A stretch of 64,000 nucleotides of DNA from Ideonella livida (GTDB taxonomy: Bacteria; Pseudomonadota; Gammaproteobacteria; Burkholderiales; Burkholderiaceae_C), in contig NZ_JAAGOH010000018.1 in NCBI RefSeq assembly GCF_010499455.1, positions 34,137 to 98,136 of the forward strand, read 5' to 3'. Positions 51,015-60,232 of this stretch are shown piece after piece. Every line of letters starts with the position of its first letter. Positions within the stretch are counted from its first letter, which is position 1. The notes beneath the pieces were generated by a model that was not told the DNA's origin, searched no databases, and was given only the letters and a program-made list of their open reading frames with translations. The position numbers and the translations under genes were made by a program.

Positions 51015-52079
51015 CTAGGGCTCCAGCCGGTCGATGAGGCGGCGCACCCGGTCGATCTCGATCTCGAATCCCCCCGGGCAGGCTTGTCCGACGGTAAAGG
51101 CATAGCGCAACCCCAGCAGGTCGCAGTACGCCTTGAGCGTGTTGTCAAACTTGAAGGGCGGCTGCAGCGTCAGCAGGGTGGCCCCCGCCGGCAGGGCCAT
51201 CAGGGCATGGGTGAGGTGGCTGCCCTCCACGCCCACCACCAGCCGGGCGCTGGCGCAGATGCGGGCCAGCGCCGCCGCGTCCATGCCCAGGGGATCCACC
51301 ACCTGCAGGCCATGGTCGCCCAGGGCCCGGGCCAGCGCCTCCTCATGGCGCAGCAGGCGCTGGCGCCCGCTGTGTCCACGCATCAGGAAAACCCCCCGCG
51401 GCCCGCCGGACGCACCGCCCACCGCGGCACGCAGCCGTTGCCGCAGCCGGTCCAGGGCCTGGGCCTTGAGCGGATGCGGCCCCCAGGGCAGCACCAGGCT
51501 CAGGCGGCGGATGAAGGCATCCTCCAGGCGCTGCGGTGCCTGGCCAAACAGCGCCAGGTACTGCCGCTGGTGATCCGAACTGCCGGCACCCACCGAGAGC
51601 CCCGGCCACGTGGGCAGCCAGGTCGCCAGCGCCTCGGTCAGGCTGCACTCATCCAGCATCCAGTGGCCGAAAAAGGTGCAACTCTGCCTGTCGGCCACCA
51701 GTGCCGCCTGAGCCAGTTCGGGCACCCCACCCCAGCGCCACAGCGGCGGACGCCGCGCCACCAGACGGCGCAGACGCCCGCGACTCAGCAGGGCCCCCCC
51801 CACCAGATGCACGTTCTCCACCTCCACCCGCACCGGTGCCGGCATGTCCAGAGTCCCCCCCCGGATGCGCTGGTACTCCAGCGCCAGGGGAAAGAACTCC
51901 CCTGCGGACACGGGGCGGCGCAAGTCCTCCTCGTCCAGGTAGAGGGCGGGCGGCACCTGCCACTGCGCAGCCTGGCCCAGCGGCTCGCGGACCATGGCCA
52001 GATCGGTGAAGGAAGCGGCCCTGCCAAGGCGCTGGCGCAGCAGGCCAGGCAGGCAGGACACCAGGAACGGCGACGACAT
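51015..52079 (-). CDS. GT61-type (DUF563) glycosyltransferase
   Basis: Protein of 354 aa starting MSSPFLVSCLPGL; the longer upstream frame is a low-complexity extension. DUF563/GT61 signatures are SCTFFGHWMLDECSLT (about residues 135-150) and VGVEGSHLTHALMALPAG near residue 285, plus FLMRGHSGRQRLL. It should add a sugar to a lipid-linked or surface glycan in the cytoplasm. Its C-terminus converges with the flippase gene, and it lies downstream of the acyltransferase gene on the same strand with an 82-bp gap. Confidence 0.75.
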   Translation of the reverse strand: MSSPFLVSCLPGLLRQRLGRAASFTDLAMVREPLGQAAQWQVPPALYLDEEDLRRPVSAGEFFPLALEYQRIRGGTLDMPAPVRVEVENVHLVGGALLSRGRLRRLVARRPPLWRWGGVPELAQAALVADRQSCTFFGHWMLDECSLTEALATWLPTWPGLSVGAGSSDHQRQYLALFGQAPQRLEDAFIRRLSLVLPWGPHPLKAQALDRLRQRLRAAVGGASGGPRGVFLMRGHSGRQRLLRHEEALARALGDHGLQVVDPLGMDAAALARICASARLVVGVEGSHLTHALMALPAGATLLTLQPPFKFDNTLKAYCDLLGLRYAFTVGQACPGGFEIEIDRVRRLIDRLEP

Positions 52080-52161
52080 GAGGACGGGGCGTGGAGGAGA
52101 TCGGCGGAGCTGACCCGGGTGAACCGGGTTTCCCGGGCACGATAACGCACCCCGGGTCCGG

Positions 52162-53262
52162 TCAGGCGGCGCGGCGCGAGGTGGTGGACTTGCGCAGGAA
52201 CCGCTGCTCCCAGTAGCGGTGGCTCCACCCGGCCAACACAAAGGTCAACGCCAGGTACAGGCCCAGGCGGGTGGCAAATCCCAGGGCCGGGGGCCAGCTG
52301 ACCATGAGCGGCTTGAGCACCGCCCAGACCAGCACCCGCACCGCTTCGTGATAGATGTAGGCGCCGTAGGACACCTGCCCCATCCACACCCAGGACGGTC
52401 GCTGCAGGAACCGGCTCACACAAACCGGCGCCATGCCCAGCCACAGCTGCTGGATGAACAACCCCAGGGCCAGGGAGAGCACCACCAGGGCCAGATCATG
52501 CCCCCCAGGGGTGGGGCGGGCGCTCAGCGTGGTGCCCCACACCACCAGGGCGGCCAGCAAGACCCCCAAGGGCCAGCGCCCAGCCGCCTGCGCCACCCGC
52601 GCCGCCACGGCCGGACGCGTCATGCCCCAAGCCGCCACCGCTGAGCCCACCAGCAGCAGGAAACCCCGCGTGAACAGCATGTGGTCCTTGAGCAGGCCCT
52701 CTGGCCACGCCCCGTAGGCCAGCGCTGCCAGCGCGGCCAGGGCCGCGGTCCCCGCGGCCACCCACCGACCGTGGCGCAACACCGCCGCCAGGGTGGGCGC
52801 CCAGACCAGGTAGTACTGCTGCTCCAGCGCGAGCGACCACAGGTGCACGGTCAGGATTTGATGGCGCCAGATGCCCCCTTGAGGCACGAAGTTGATGGCG
52901 TGCAGCCACAGGGCCAACAGATAGCCGCCGACGTTCCAGCCGCCCTCCTCGGCAAAGCCCGGGTCCGGCAGCAGCAGCATCACGCCACACAGGACCGCCA
53001 GATAGAGGTAGTACGCAGGCAGCAGACGGCGTGCCCGGCGAAGCAGGAAGGCCCACAGATCGATGCGGCCCGTGTTCGCATGCTCCTGCAGCAGCAAGGT
53101 GGTGATGAGGAAGCCGCTGAGGACAAAGAACACGTCCACCCCGATGCCCCCCCAGCTGAACCCCGGGGCACCGGCATGAACCAACATGACGGCGAGGACG
53201 GCCAGGGCCCGGACGCCGTCCAGCGCCTTGACATGGGTGGGAACGGCAACAGGAGATGACAT
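52162..53262 (-). CDS. acyltransferase 3 family (OafA/YrhL-like) membrane O-acyltransferase
   Basis: Protein of 366 aa with about ten transmembrane helices. The N-terminus carries the family signature ALDGVRALAVLAVMLVHAG, then VDVFFVLSGFLITTLLLQ and RRARRLLPAYYLYLAVL. VHLWSLALEQQYYLVWAP is the second conserved motif. It transfers acetyl or similar groups to cell-surface glycans. The start is MSSPVAVPTHVKALDG, with AGAGG upstream. Followed by the GT61-type gene on the same strand. Confidence 0.9.
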   Translation of the reverse strand: MSSPVAVPTHVKALDGVRALAVLAVMLVHAGAPGFSWGGIGVDVFFVLSGFLITTLLLQEHANTGRIDLWAFLLRRARRLLPAYYLYLAVLCGVMLLLPDPGFAEEGGWNVGGYLLALWLHAINFVPQGGIWRHQILTVHLWSLALEQQYYLVWAPTLAAVLRHGRWVAAGTAALAALAALAYGAWPEGLLKDHMLFTRGFLLLVGSAVAAWGMTRPAVAARVAQAAGRWPLGVLLAALVVWGTTLSARPTPGGHDLALVVLSLALGLFIQQLWLGMAPVCVSRFLQRPSWVWMGQVSYGAYIYHEAVRVLVWAVLKPLMVSWPPALGFATRLGLYLALTFVLAGWSHRYWEQRFLRKSTTSRRAA

Positions 53263-53342
53263 GCGCGGGATACCTCTGGAAGGCGCTTCGTTCTGGCGGA
53301 CAGGATTCTCCATCCCTTCCGGCGCCCGGCCCCGCGCGGGCC

Positions 53343-54347
53343 TCACTCCATCGTGATGCGGGCCTTGGCCACGTAGGCGCGCAGCAGCGGCAGCTCGCGG
53401 GCCAGGCGGGCGTCGTAGGCGGCGGCGGGCTGGAAGCCGACCTCCAAGCCGGCGTCTTTCAAGGCGGTCTGCACCGCCGAGTCCGACAGCGCGGCGGCCA
53501 GGGTGATGGAGAGCGTACGCGAGACGGGCGCGGGCAGGCCCTTGGGCGCCACGATGGCCAGCCAGGACACCATCTCGAACTGCGGCATGCCGGACTCGGC
53601 CACGGTGGGCACCTGCGGCAGGTACTGGGCCCGGCGGGCACCGGTGGTGGCCAGCACCTTGACCTTGCCGGCGCGCAGCATGGGCAGGGCGGCCACCAGG
53701 GTGTCCACGCTCAGGTTGACCTGTCCGCCCAGCAAGTCGGCCATGGCCGGGGCGCTGCCCTTGTAAGGCACATGGATCATGTCCACACCGGCCATGACCT
53801 TGAGCATCTCGCCGGCCAGGTGCGCGGTGGTGCCGGTGCCGAAGGAGGCATAGGTCAGGCTGCCGGGTTTGGCCTTGGCCTGGCCCAGCAGCTCACCCAT
53901 CGAGTTGGCCGGAAAGGAGGGCAGCGCCATCACGGCCAGCGGCGAGCTGCCGACCATGCCCACCGCCTCGAAGCTCTTTTCCGCCGAGTACTGCAGGCGC
54001 GGCTTGAGCGCGGGGTTGACGGTGAAGGTGCTGTTGGAGGAGATCAGCAGGGTGTAGCCATCGGCCGGGGCGCGGGCCACGGCGGCCGCGCCCACCTCGG
54101 TGCCGGCGCCGGGCCGGTTGTCCACCACCACGGTCTGGCCCAGGCGGTCGCCCAAGGCCTTGGCCACGATGCGGCCCACCGTGTCGGTGGCGCCGCCGGC
54201 GGTGAACGGCACCACCAGGGTGATGGGCCGGCTGGGATAGGCATCGGCGGTGGGGGTGGTGGCGGCGGCGGCCGGCAGGCCGGCGCCCAGGGTGGCGAGT
54301 GCGGCCAGAGGCGCCAGGGACTGGGTGAGGAAGCGGCGGCGGGACAT
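53343..54347 (-). CDS. Bug/TctC-family periplasmic substrate-binding protein
   Basis: Protein of 334 aa. The N-terminus MSRRRFLTQSLAPLAALA is a Tat-like twin-arginine signal, cleaved near AAAATTP. Bug segments are YPSRPITLVVPFTAGGATD, RAPADGYTLLIS and IHVPYKGSAPAMADLLGGQ. It lies 57 bp downstream of an amidase gene in the same direction, suggesting that the receptor captures the amide or acid that the amidase handles. Confidence 0.92.
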   Translation of the reverse strand: MSRRRFLTQSLAPLAALATLGAGLPAAAATTPTADAYPSRPITLVVPFTAGGATDTVGRIVAKALGDRLGQTVVVDNRPGAGTEVGAAAVARAPADGYTLLISSNSTFTVNPALKPRLQYSAEKSFEAVGMVGSSPLAVMALPSFPANSMGELLGQAKAKPGSLTYASFGTGTTAHLAGEMLKVMAGVDMIHVPYKGSAPAMADLLGGQVNLSVDTLVAALPMLRAGKVKVLATTGARRAQYLPQVPTVAESGMPQFEMVSWLAIVAPKGLPAPVSRTLSITLAAALSDSAVQTALKDAGLEVGFQPAAAYDARLARELPLLRAYVAKARITME

Positions 54348-54404
54348 GGCGGACTCCTGTGGGCGGGAAAGGGTAAGGGGAAAGGTCGAGGCAGGGCGGC
54401 GGGC

Positions 54405-55943
54405 TCAGACCACGGAGGCGACGCCCTGCTGCGCGCCGGCACCGGCGGCAGGCCACTGCGGCGGCGCGGTGACCCCGCTGCGCAAGGCCGGATGGGCCGG
54501 GCGCAGGGCAGACAGATCGGGCCGCGGCCGGCCCAGGCCCGGGGTGAGGGCACCGGCCTGCTCCAGGCCCAGGGCCACCGCCAGCAGGCGGGCGTCGTCG
54601 CGGAAGCGGCCCACCACCTGCAGGCCAAAGGGCATGCCGGCCTCGTCCACGCCGCAGGGCAGGCTCAGCGCGGGCAGGGTGGTGAGCGTGACCACGTAGG
54701 TCAGCGCCAGCCAGCGGTAGTAGTTGGCCTGCGGGCGGCCGTCAATGGTGGCCGCATGCGGCTGCGTCCAGGGGAAGGGCGAGACCGGGGTGACGGGCGA
54801 GAGCAACACGTCGTAGTCCTGCCAGGCGGCCTGGAAGCGGCGCAGCAGGCGGGTCTGCTCGGCCTGGGCCCAGGCGCAGTCGGGCAGGCTCATGCGAGCG
54901 CCCATCTCGTAATTGGCGCGCGGGTTGGGCCCCAGGCTGGCCGGATCGCGGGCATAGGCGTCGCGGGTGCCGGCCACAAAGGCTTCGGCACGCAGCACAT
55001 CGAAGCAGCGGTGGGCATCGCCCAGGTCCAGGCGCACCTCGTCACAGGCGGCGAACCAAGGGGCCATCGCGGCCAGGCGGGCGCGGAAGGTGCGGCGGAC
55101 GTCGGGGTCCACATCGCACAGGCCGAAGTCCTCGGTCCAGGCCACCCGCAAGCGGCCCAGCTCGGCCGCACGCGGGGCCAGGAAGGCACCGGCGTCCACC
55201 GGGTAGCTCAGCGGGTCGCCCGGGTGGGCGCCCGCGGTGGCGGCCAGTTGCAGGCAGGTCTCCTCCACGGTACGGCCCATGGGGCCCACCACCGAAATGG
55301 GCGACCAGCCCAGCAGGCGCCGGGTGTTGGGCACCAGGCCGGGCGAGGGCCGCAGGCCGACCACCCCGCACTTGGCCGCGGGAATGCGCAACGAGCCGCC
55401 GGTGTCCGAGCCGGTGCACACCGGCAGCATGTCGCAAGCCAGGGCCGCAGCCGAGCCACCGGAGGAGCCGCCGGCGTTGAGGTCCGGATTGAACGGGTTG
55501 CCCGTGGCGCCCCACACCGGATTGAAGGTGTTGGCGCCCGCGCCCAGCTCGGGCACGTTGGTCTTGCCCACCACAATGCCGCCGGCCTGGCGCAGCCGGG
55601 CCACCAGTTCCGCATCCTCCGCGGGCACAAAGCTGCGGAAGTTGGGCGAGCCGAAGGTGGTCAGCAGCCCGGCAGTGGGCTCCAGGTCCTTCACGCCCAC
55701 GGGCAGGCCGTGCAGCAGGCCCAGGGGCTCGCCACGCATCACCGCCTGCTCGGCCTGGCGGGCCTCCTCCAGCGCCTGCTCGAAACGGGTGGCCGTGACC
55801 GCGTTGACCAGCGGATTGACCGCCTCGATGCGGGCGATGCAAGCCTGCATCAGCTCCACCGGCGAGACGGCGCGCTCGCCGATCAGGCGGCGCAGCTCGG
55901 GGGCGGTGAGTTCAACCAGGGTGGTGGCGCGGGGGGAGGTCAT
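54405..55943 (-). CDS. amidase (amidase-signature family)
   Basis: Protein of 512 aa. The Ser-cisSer-Lys triad is visible: Lys in GLPVGVKDLEP, cis-Ser in GGSSGGSAAALA and nucleophilic Ser in SDTGGSLRIPA. It hydrolyses a carboxamide to acid and ammonia. The start is MTSPRATTLVELTAP; an upstream in-frame ATG would add 22 unlikely residues. It is divergent from a LysR gene across 112 bp and followed by a Bug receptor gene. The N-terminal part resembles aryl-amide or Asp/Glu-tRNA-type amidases, but GatCAB partners are absent, so a catabolic role is preferred. Confidence 0.88.
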   Translation of the reverse strand: MTSPRATTLVELTAPELRRLIGERAVSPVELMQACIARIEAVNPLVNAVTATRFEQALEEARQAEQAVMRGEPLGLLHGLPVGVKDLEPTAGLLTTFGSPNFRSFVPAEDAELVARLRQAGGIVVGKTNVPELGAGANTFNPVWGATGNPFNPDLNAGGSSGGSAAALACDMLPVCTGSDTGGSLRIPAAKCGVVGLRPSPGLVPNTRRLLGWSPISVVGPMGRTVEETCLQLAATAGAHPGDPLSYPVDAGAFLAPRAAELGRLRVAWTEDFGLCDVDPDVRRTFRARLAAMAPWFAACDEVRLDLGDAHRCFDVLRAEAFVAGTRDAYARDPASLGPNPRANYEMGARMSLPDCAWAQAEQTRLLRRFQAAWQDYDVLLSPVTPVSPFPWTQPHAATIDGRPQANYYRWLALTYVVTLTTLPALSLPCGVDEAGMPFGLQVVGRFRDDARLLAVALGLEQAGALTPGLGRPRPDLSALRPAHPALRSGVTAPPQWPAAGAGAQQGVASVV

Positions 55944-56055
55944 CGGCGTGTCATGTAACGGGGTGCGGACACATCGTAGAAAGCCGACGGGCGGACCATC
56001 AATGGCCATTTTCGGAACCGTTCATTGCAAAATCCGCAAACCTAGGAGTTGCCCG

Positions 56056-56979
56056 ATGCCACGCAAGACCGACCAGCGCGCCCTGCAGGAGACGGCCCTG
56101 CGCCACTTTCTGGAGGTGGCGCAAACCGGCTCGGTCACGGCCGCGGCCGAGCGCCTGCACGTGGCCCCTTCGGCAGTCAGCCGCAGCATCGCCCGGCTGG
56201 AGGAGGCGCTGGACACCCTGCTGTTCGAGCGGCGTGCGCGGGGCATGCACCTGAACTCCGCCGGCGAGCTGCTGGCGGTGCACGCCCGCCGCGCCTGGCA
56301 GGACATCGAGCGGGTGGTCGCCGAGATCGGCTCGCTGCGCGGGCTGCGCAGCGGCAATGTGCGACTGGCCAGCACCGAGGGGCTGGCCGCCGAGTTCCTG
56401 CCCCAGCTCATCGCTGGGTTCCAGCGGCACTACCCGGGCATCCGCTTCATGCTGGAGGTCTGCCAGCAGGCCGACATCCCGCGCCTGCTGCGCCATGGCG
56501 ACATGGACATCGGCCTGACCTTCGGCACCAGCAGCGAGCGCGACATCCAGGTCGAACGCCGCCATGCCGCCCCCATCCTGGCGGTGGTGTCGCCCGACCA
56601 CCCGCTGGCCAACCGTCGCCAGCTGGCCCTGGCACAGCTGGCCGGCCATGCGCTGGCCCTGCCCCCGCCCTCCTCCACCCTGCGCCAGCTCTTTGACATC
56701 AGTTGCACCCGGCAGGGCCTGAGCCACGACGCCGCGCTGCTGTGCAACCGGCTGGACCCGGCCATCGCCTTCGCCGCCGCCGGCGGTGGGGTCGCGCTGT
56801 GTGGCGAGCTGGCCATCCGCAGCCGCCTGCAGTCCGGCGCGGTGGTGGGCATCGCCCTGCGGGACCGGGAAATGAACGAGCGCCACTTCGAGGTGCAGAC
56901 CCTGGCCGGCCGTACCCTGCCCAGCGCCTGCCGCGCCTTCCTCAACCACCTCAACGACCTGCTGCAGCAGGAACCCTGA
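56056..56979 (+). CDS. LysR-family regulator, divergent from the amidase operon
   Basis: Protein of 307 aa starting MPRKTDQRALQETALRHFLE, with TAGGAG 8 nt upstream. The helix-turn-helix is SVTAAAERLHVAPSAVSRSI, followed by FERRARGMHLNSAGE. The effector domain contains VRLASTEGLAAEFLPQLIAGF. It is divergent from the amidase and co-directional with the D-amino-acid dehydrogenase gene 141 bp later. It could control either or both. The 112-bp gap holds a 10-bp palindrome AATGGCCATT at 56001-56010. Confidence 0.9.
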   Translation: MPRKTDQRALQETALRHFLEVAQTGSVTAAAERLHVAPSAVSRSIARLEEALDTLLFERRARGMHLNSAGELLAVHARRAWQDIERVVAEIGSLRGLRSGNVRLASTEGLAAEFLPQLIAGFQRHYPGIRFMLEVCQQADIPRLLRHGDMDIGLTFGTSSERDIQVERRHAAPILAVVSPDHPLANRRQLALAQLAGHALALPPPSSTLRQLFDISCTRQGLSHDAALLCNRLDPAIAFAAAGGGVALCGELAIRSRLQSGAVVGIALRDREMNERHFEVQTLAGRTLPSACRAFLNHLNDLLQQEP

Positions 56980-57120
56980 GCCGCCGCTCCAAGCGTCCTG
57001 CCTTGCGTTTCACGCAAGGACCACTTCAAAAAATCGGCATCCACAGGACCATGGAGGGCCACAGAATGGGGCTTCGCCCCCCCCTTGGCCCCGCCACCAC
57101 CCGCCTGCCGCGCCGCGCCC

Positions 57121-58383
57121 ATGAGCTCCTCCTCCCCCCTCCGCCAGGACGTGCTGGTCCTGGGCGCCGGCATGGTCGGCGTGTGCACCGCCCTGCAACT
57201 GGCACGCCGCGGCCACCGCGTGGCCCTGGTGGACCGCCGCGGCCCCGGCGAGGAGACCTCCAGCGGCAACGCCGGCATCGTGCAACGCGAGGCGGTGGTG
57301 CCCTACGCCTTTCCCCGTGACTGGCCCAGCCTGCGCGACGCCGCCCTGGGCCGCAGCCCGGCGGTGCATTACCACCTGCGCGCCCTGCCCGCCCTGGCCG
57401 GCCCGTTGTGGCGCTACTGGCGAGCCAGCGCCCCGGCGCGCCATGCGCGCAGCGCGGTCGCCCACAGCGCCCTCATCCGCCACAGCCTGCAAGAGCACCT
57501 GGCCTTGGCCGACGAGGCCGGCGCCCGCCACCTGCTGCGACCCGGCGGCTACCACGCGGTCTTCCGCACGGCGCCAGCCTGGCAGGCTGCGGCGGCCGAG
57601 GCCCGCCGCCTGGCCGACGCCCACGGCCTGTCCCTCACCGTGCGCGACGGCGCAGCCCTGGCCCAGGCCGAGCCCGGCCTGCAGGCCCGCCTGGCCGGGG
57701 CCTTGCACTGGCAAGACCCTTTCTGCTGCCCCGACCCCGGGGCCCTGGTGCGGGCCTATGCGGCCCGCCTGCCAGCCCTGGGCGGCGTGCTGCTGCGCGG
57801 CGATGCCCAGACCCTGGCGCCACAGGGCCAAGGCTGGCAGGTGCAGACCGAGGCGGGGCCGGTGCAGGCCGCCCGGGCGGTGCTGGCCCTGGGCCCGTGG
57901 ATCGCCCCCCTGGCCCAGCGCCTGGGCTACCGCCTGCCCCTGTTCGCCAAGCGGGGCTACCACCGCCACTTCCGGCAGGCCCCGGCCCTGTCGGGTCCGG
58001 TGCTGGATGCGGAACGCGGCTTGGTGCTGGCGCCCATGGCGCAGGGCCTGCGCCTGACCACCGGGGCCGAGTTTGCCCGCCTGGACGCTCCGCCCACGCT
58101 GGTGCAGGTGGCCCGGGCCACCGCCGCTGCCCGCGAGCTGCTGCCGCTGGACGACCCCCGGGAGGCCGAGCCCTGGCTGGGCCGGCGCCCTTGCACCCCC
58201 GACATGCTGCCGCTCATTGGCCCGGCGCCGCGCCACCCCGGCCTGTGGTTCCACGGCGGTCACGCCCACCAGGGCTTCACCCTGGGCCCGGTCAGTGCCC
58301 GGCTGCTGGCCGAGCTGATGGAGGGCGGCACACCCGGCCTGGGCGTGGACCCGACGCCCTACGCCCCCCAGCGCTTCCTCTGA
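57121..58383 (+). CDS. FAD-dependent D-amino-acid dehydrogenase-like oxidoreductase
   Basis: Protein of 420 aa. The FAD-binding motif is [20 protein letters not shown], followed by the family's [21 protein letters not shown]-terminal [16 protein letters not shown] is conserved in DadA. It oxidises a D-amino acid to the keto acid, passing electrons to the respiratory chain. The start [11 protein letters not shown] is chosen over an in-frame TTG/ATG 12 codons upstream. It precedes D-serine ammonia-lyase by 53 bp, making a D-amino-acid catabolic pair. Confidence 0.85.
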   Translation: MSSSSPLRQDVLVLGAGMVGVCTALQLARRGHRVALVDRRGPGEETSSGNAGIVQREAVVPYAFPRDWPSLRDAALGRSPAVHYHLRALPALAGPLWRYWRASAPARHARSAVAHSALIRHSLQEHLALADEAGARHLLRPGGYHAVFRTAPAWQAAAAEARRLADAHGLSLTVRDGAALAQAEPGLQARLAGALHWQDPFCCPDPGALVRAYAARLPALGGVLLRGDAQTLAPQGQGWQVQTEAGPVQAARAVLALGPWIAPLAQRLGYRLPLFAKRGYHRHFRQAPALSGPVLDAERGLVLAPMAQGLRLTTGAEFARLDAPPTLVQVARATAAARELLPLDDPREAEPWLGRRPCTPDMLPLIGPAPRHPGLWFHGGHAHQGFTLGPVSARLLAELMEGGTPGLGVDPTPYAPQRFL

Positions 58384-58436
58384 CCCTAACCCCGACGACA
58401 GGCCCGCCGCCTGCCCCGACCCACTGCCTGCGCCCC

Positions 58437-59771
58437 ATGTCCGACCTGTCCCTGCCCAGCCCGGCCACACTGGCCACTGCCCTGTCCCACCCCCTGGTGC
58501 CCACGCTGCGCGCCGCCCAGCCGACGCTGTGGCGCAACCCGGCCCTGGCGCCCACCGCCACCGCCTTGGGCGACGTGGGCCTGGGCGCCGACGATGTGGC
58601 CCAAGCCAGCGCGCGGCTGCGGCGCTTTGCGCCCTACCTGGCGCTCAAGTTCCCGGCCACGGTCGCCGCCGGCGGGCTGATCGAATCCCCGGTGCAGGCG
58701 GCACCGGCGCTGCAGGCCGCGCTGGGCCCGGCCGGCGCGCCACCACTGCCGGGCCGGCTGTGGCTCAAGCTCGACAGCCACCTGCCCGTCTCGGGCTCCA
58801 TCAAGGCACGCGGCGGCCTCTACGAGGTGCTGCACCATGCCGAACGCCTGGCCCTGGACGCCGGCCTGCTGCGCCAGGAGGACGACTACCGCGTGCTGGA
58901 CACCCCACCGCTGCGCGCCCTGTTTGCCGCCCACCAGATCGCCGTGGGCTCGACCGGCAACCTGGGCCTGTCCATCGGGCTGATGGGGGCCACGCTGGGC
59001 TTCCGGGTCACGGTGCACATGTCGGCCGACGCCCGGCAATGGAAGAAGGACCGCCTGCGCGCCCACGGCGTGACGGTGGTGGAGCACCGCGCCGACTACG
59101 GCGCCGCCGTGGCCGAGGGCCGCCGCCAGGCCGAGGCCGACCCGCGCTGCCACTTCATCGACGACGAGAACTCGCGCCACCTGTTCCTGGGCTATGCCGT
59201 GGCCGCCGAACGGCTGGCCCCGCAGTTGGCGGCCGCCGGCGTGGTCGTGGATGCCGAACACCCCCTGCATGTGCACCTGCCCTGCGGCGTGGGCGGCGGC
59301 CCCGGCGGCGTGGCCTTCGGCCTGAAGCTGGCCTTTGGCGATGCGGTGCACTGCTGGTTTGCCGAGCCCACGCGCTCGCCCTGCATGCTGCTGGGGATGC
59401 TGACCGGGCTGCACGAAGGCGTGAGCGTGCGCGACATCGGCCTGGACAACGTGACCGCCGCCGACGGCCTGGCCGTGGCACGGCCTTCGGGCTTTGTGGG
59501 TCGGGCACTGCAGCGCCTGATCGACGGGGTCTACACGGTGGACGACGCGCAGCTGTTCCGTCTGCTGGCCCTGACCGAGGCCACCACCAGCCTGCGGCTG
59601 GAACCCTCGGCGCTGGCCGGGGTGGCCGGCATGGGCTGGGTGGCACCCACCCTGTCGCCGACGCTGGCCGCCGGGGCCACCCACCTGGCCTGGGCCACCG
59701 GGGGCAGCATGGTGCCCGAGGACGAGATGGCGGCCTACCTGGCCCGGGGTCGCGCGCTGCTGGACGGCTGA
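58437..59771 (+). CDS. dsdA: D-serine ammonia-lyase
   Basis: Protein of 444 aa, close to the 442 of known DsdA. The PLP lysine lies in [30 protein letters not shown] is the substrate-binding loop and [16 protein letters not shown] the phosphate-binding Gly loop. It deaminates D-serine, and more slowly D-threonine, to pyruvate and ammonia. Starts 53 bp after the D-amino-acid dehydrogenase gene, so probably co-transcribed. No DsdC-type regulator or DsdX permease is adjacent; the LysR gene at 56056 may serve instead. Confidence 0.94.
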   Translation: MSDLSLPSPATLATALSHPLVPTLRAAQPTLWRNPALAPTATALGDVGLGADDVAQASARLRRFAPYLALKFPATVAAGGLIESPVQAAPALQAALGPAGAPPLPGRLWLKLDSHLPVSGSIKARGGLYEVLHHAERLALDAGLLRQEDDYRVLDTPPLRALFAAHQIAVGSTGNLGLSIGLMGATLGFRVTVHMSADARQWKKDRLRAHGVTVVEHRADYGAAVAEGRRQAEADPRCHFIDDENSRHLFLGYAVAAERLAPQLAAAGVVVDAEHPLHVHLPCGVGGGPGGVAFGLKLAFGDAVHCWFAEPTRSPCMLLGMLTGLHEGVSVRDIGLDNVTAADGLAVARPSGFVGRALQRLIDGVYTVDDAQLFRLLALTEATTSLRLEPSALAGVAGMGWVAPTLSPTLAAGATHLAWATGGSMVPEDEMAAYLARGRALLDG

Positions 59772-59778
59772 AGCCGCC

Positions 59779-60210
59779 TCAGCGCTCCAGCAGACTCAGG
59801 TCAAAGCCGGGGGGCGTGGCGCCCCCGGTGGCGCCGGGGCGGCTGTGTGCCCGCCAGCGCGCCACATCGGCGCGGATGCGCTGCAGACGGCTGGCCGGAC
59901 AGGCCGCCAGCAGTGCCTCACAACGCTGGCTGAACGCCGCCGGCACGGGTGAGCCCAAGGCCACCAGCATCAGGTAGTGGCGCAAGGCCAGCTGCTGGTT
60001 GCCCCGCGCCAGGTCGGCCGCCAGCAGGCCCAGCAGAGCCCGCCGCCGCTCGATTTCCCCCGGGTCCAAGGCGCCCGGGGTCACGGGCCGCGGGGCCGCG
60101 CCACGCACCGCCCCGGCGCGCGCCGGCCGGCGTGCACCCGGCACCCAGTCGGGCAGGCCAGGCACGTCGGTCCAGCTGAAGGGATGGGGGGCGGGCGGAG
60201 TGGGGCTCAT
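59779..60210 (-). CDS. uncharacterised protein
   Basis: Protein of 143 aa from MSPTPPAPHPFSWTDVPGL. The first half is Pro/Arg-rich and probably disordered. The second half (ERRRALLGLLAADLARGNQQ and FSQRCEALLAACPASRLQRI) is predicted alpha-helical, with no recognised family. Its stop lies 7 bp from the dsdA stop on the other strand, and its start is 22 bp after the FAH-family stop, so it may be the last gene of that operon. Function unknown. Confidence 0.55.
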   Translation of the reverse strand: MSPTPPAPHPFSWTDVPGLPDWVPGARRPARAGAVRGAAPRPVTPGALDPGEIERRRALLGLLAADLARGNQQLALRHYLMLVALGSPVPAAFSQRCEALLAACPASRLQRIRADVARWRAHSRPGATGGATPPGFDLSLLER

Positions 60211-60232
60211 CCGGGGGAGGGGCGACGGCGCT

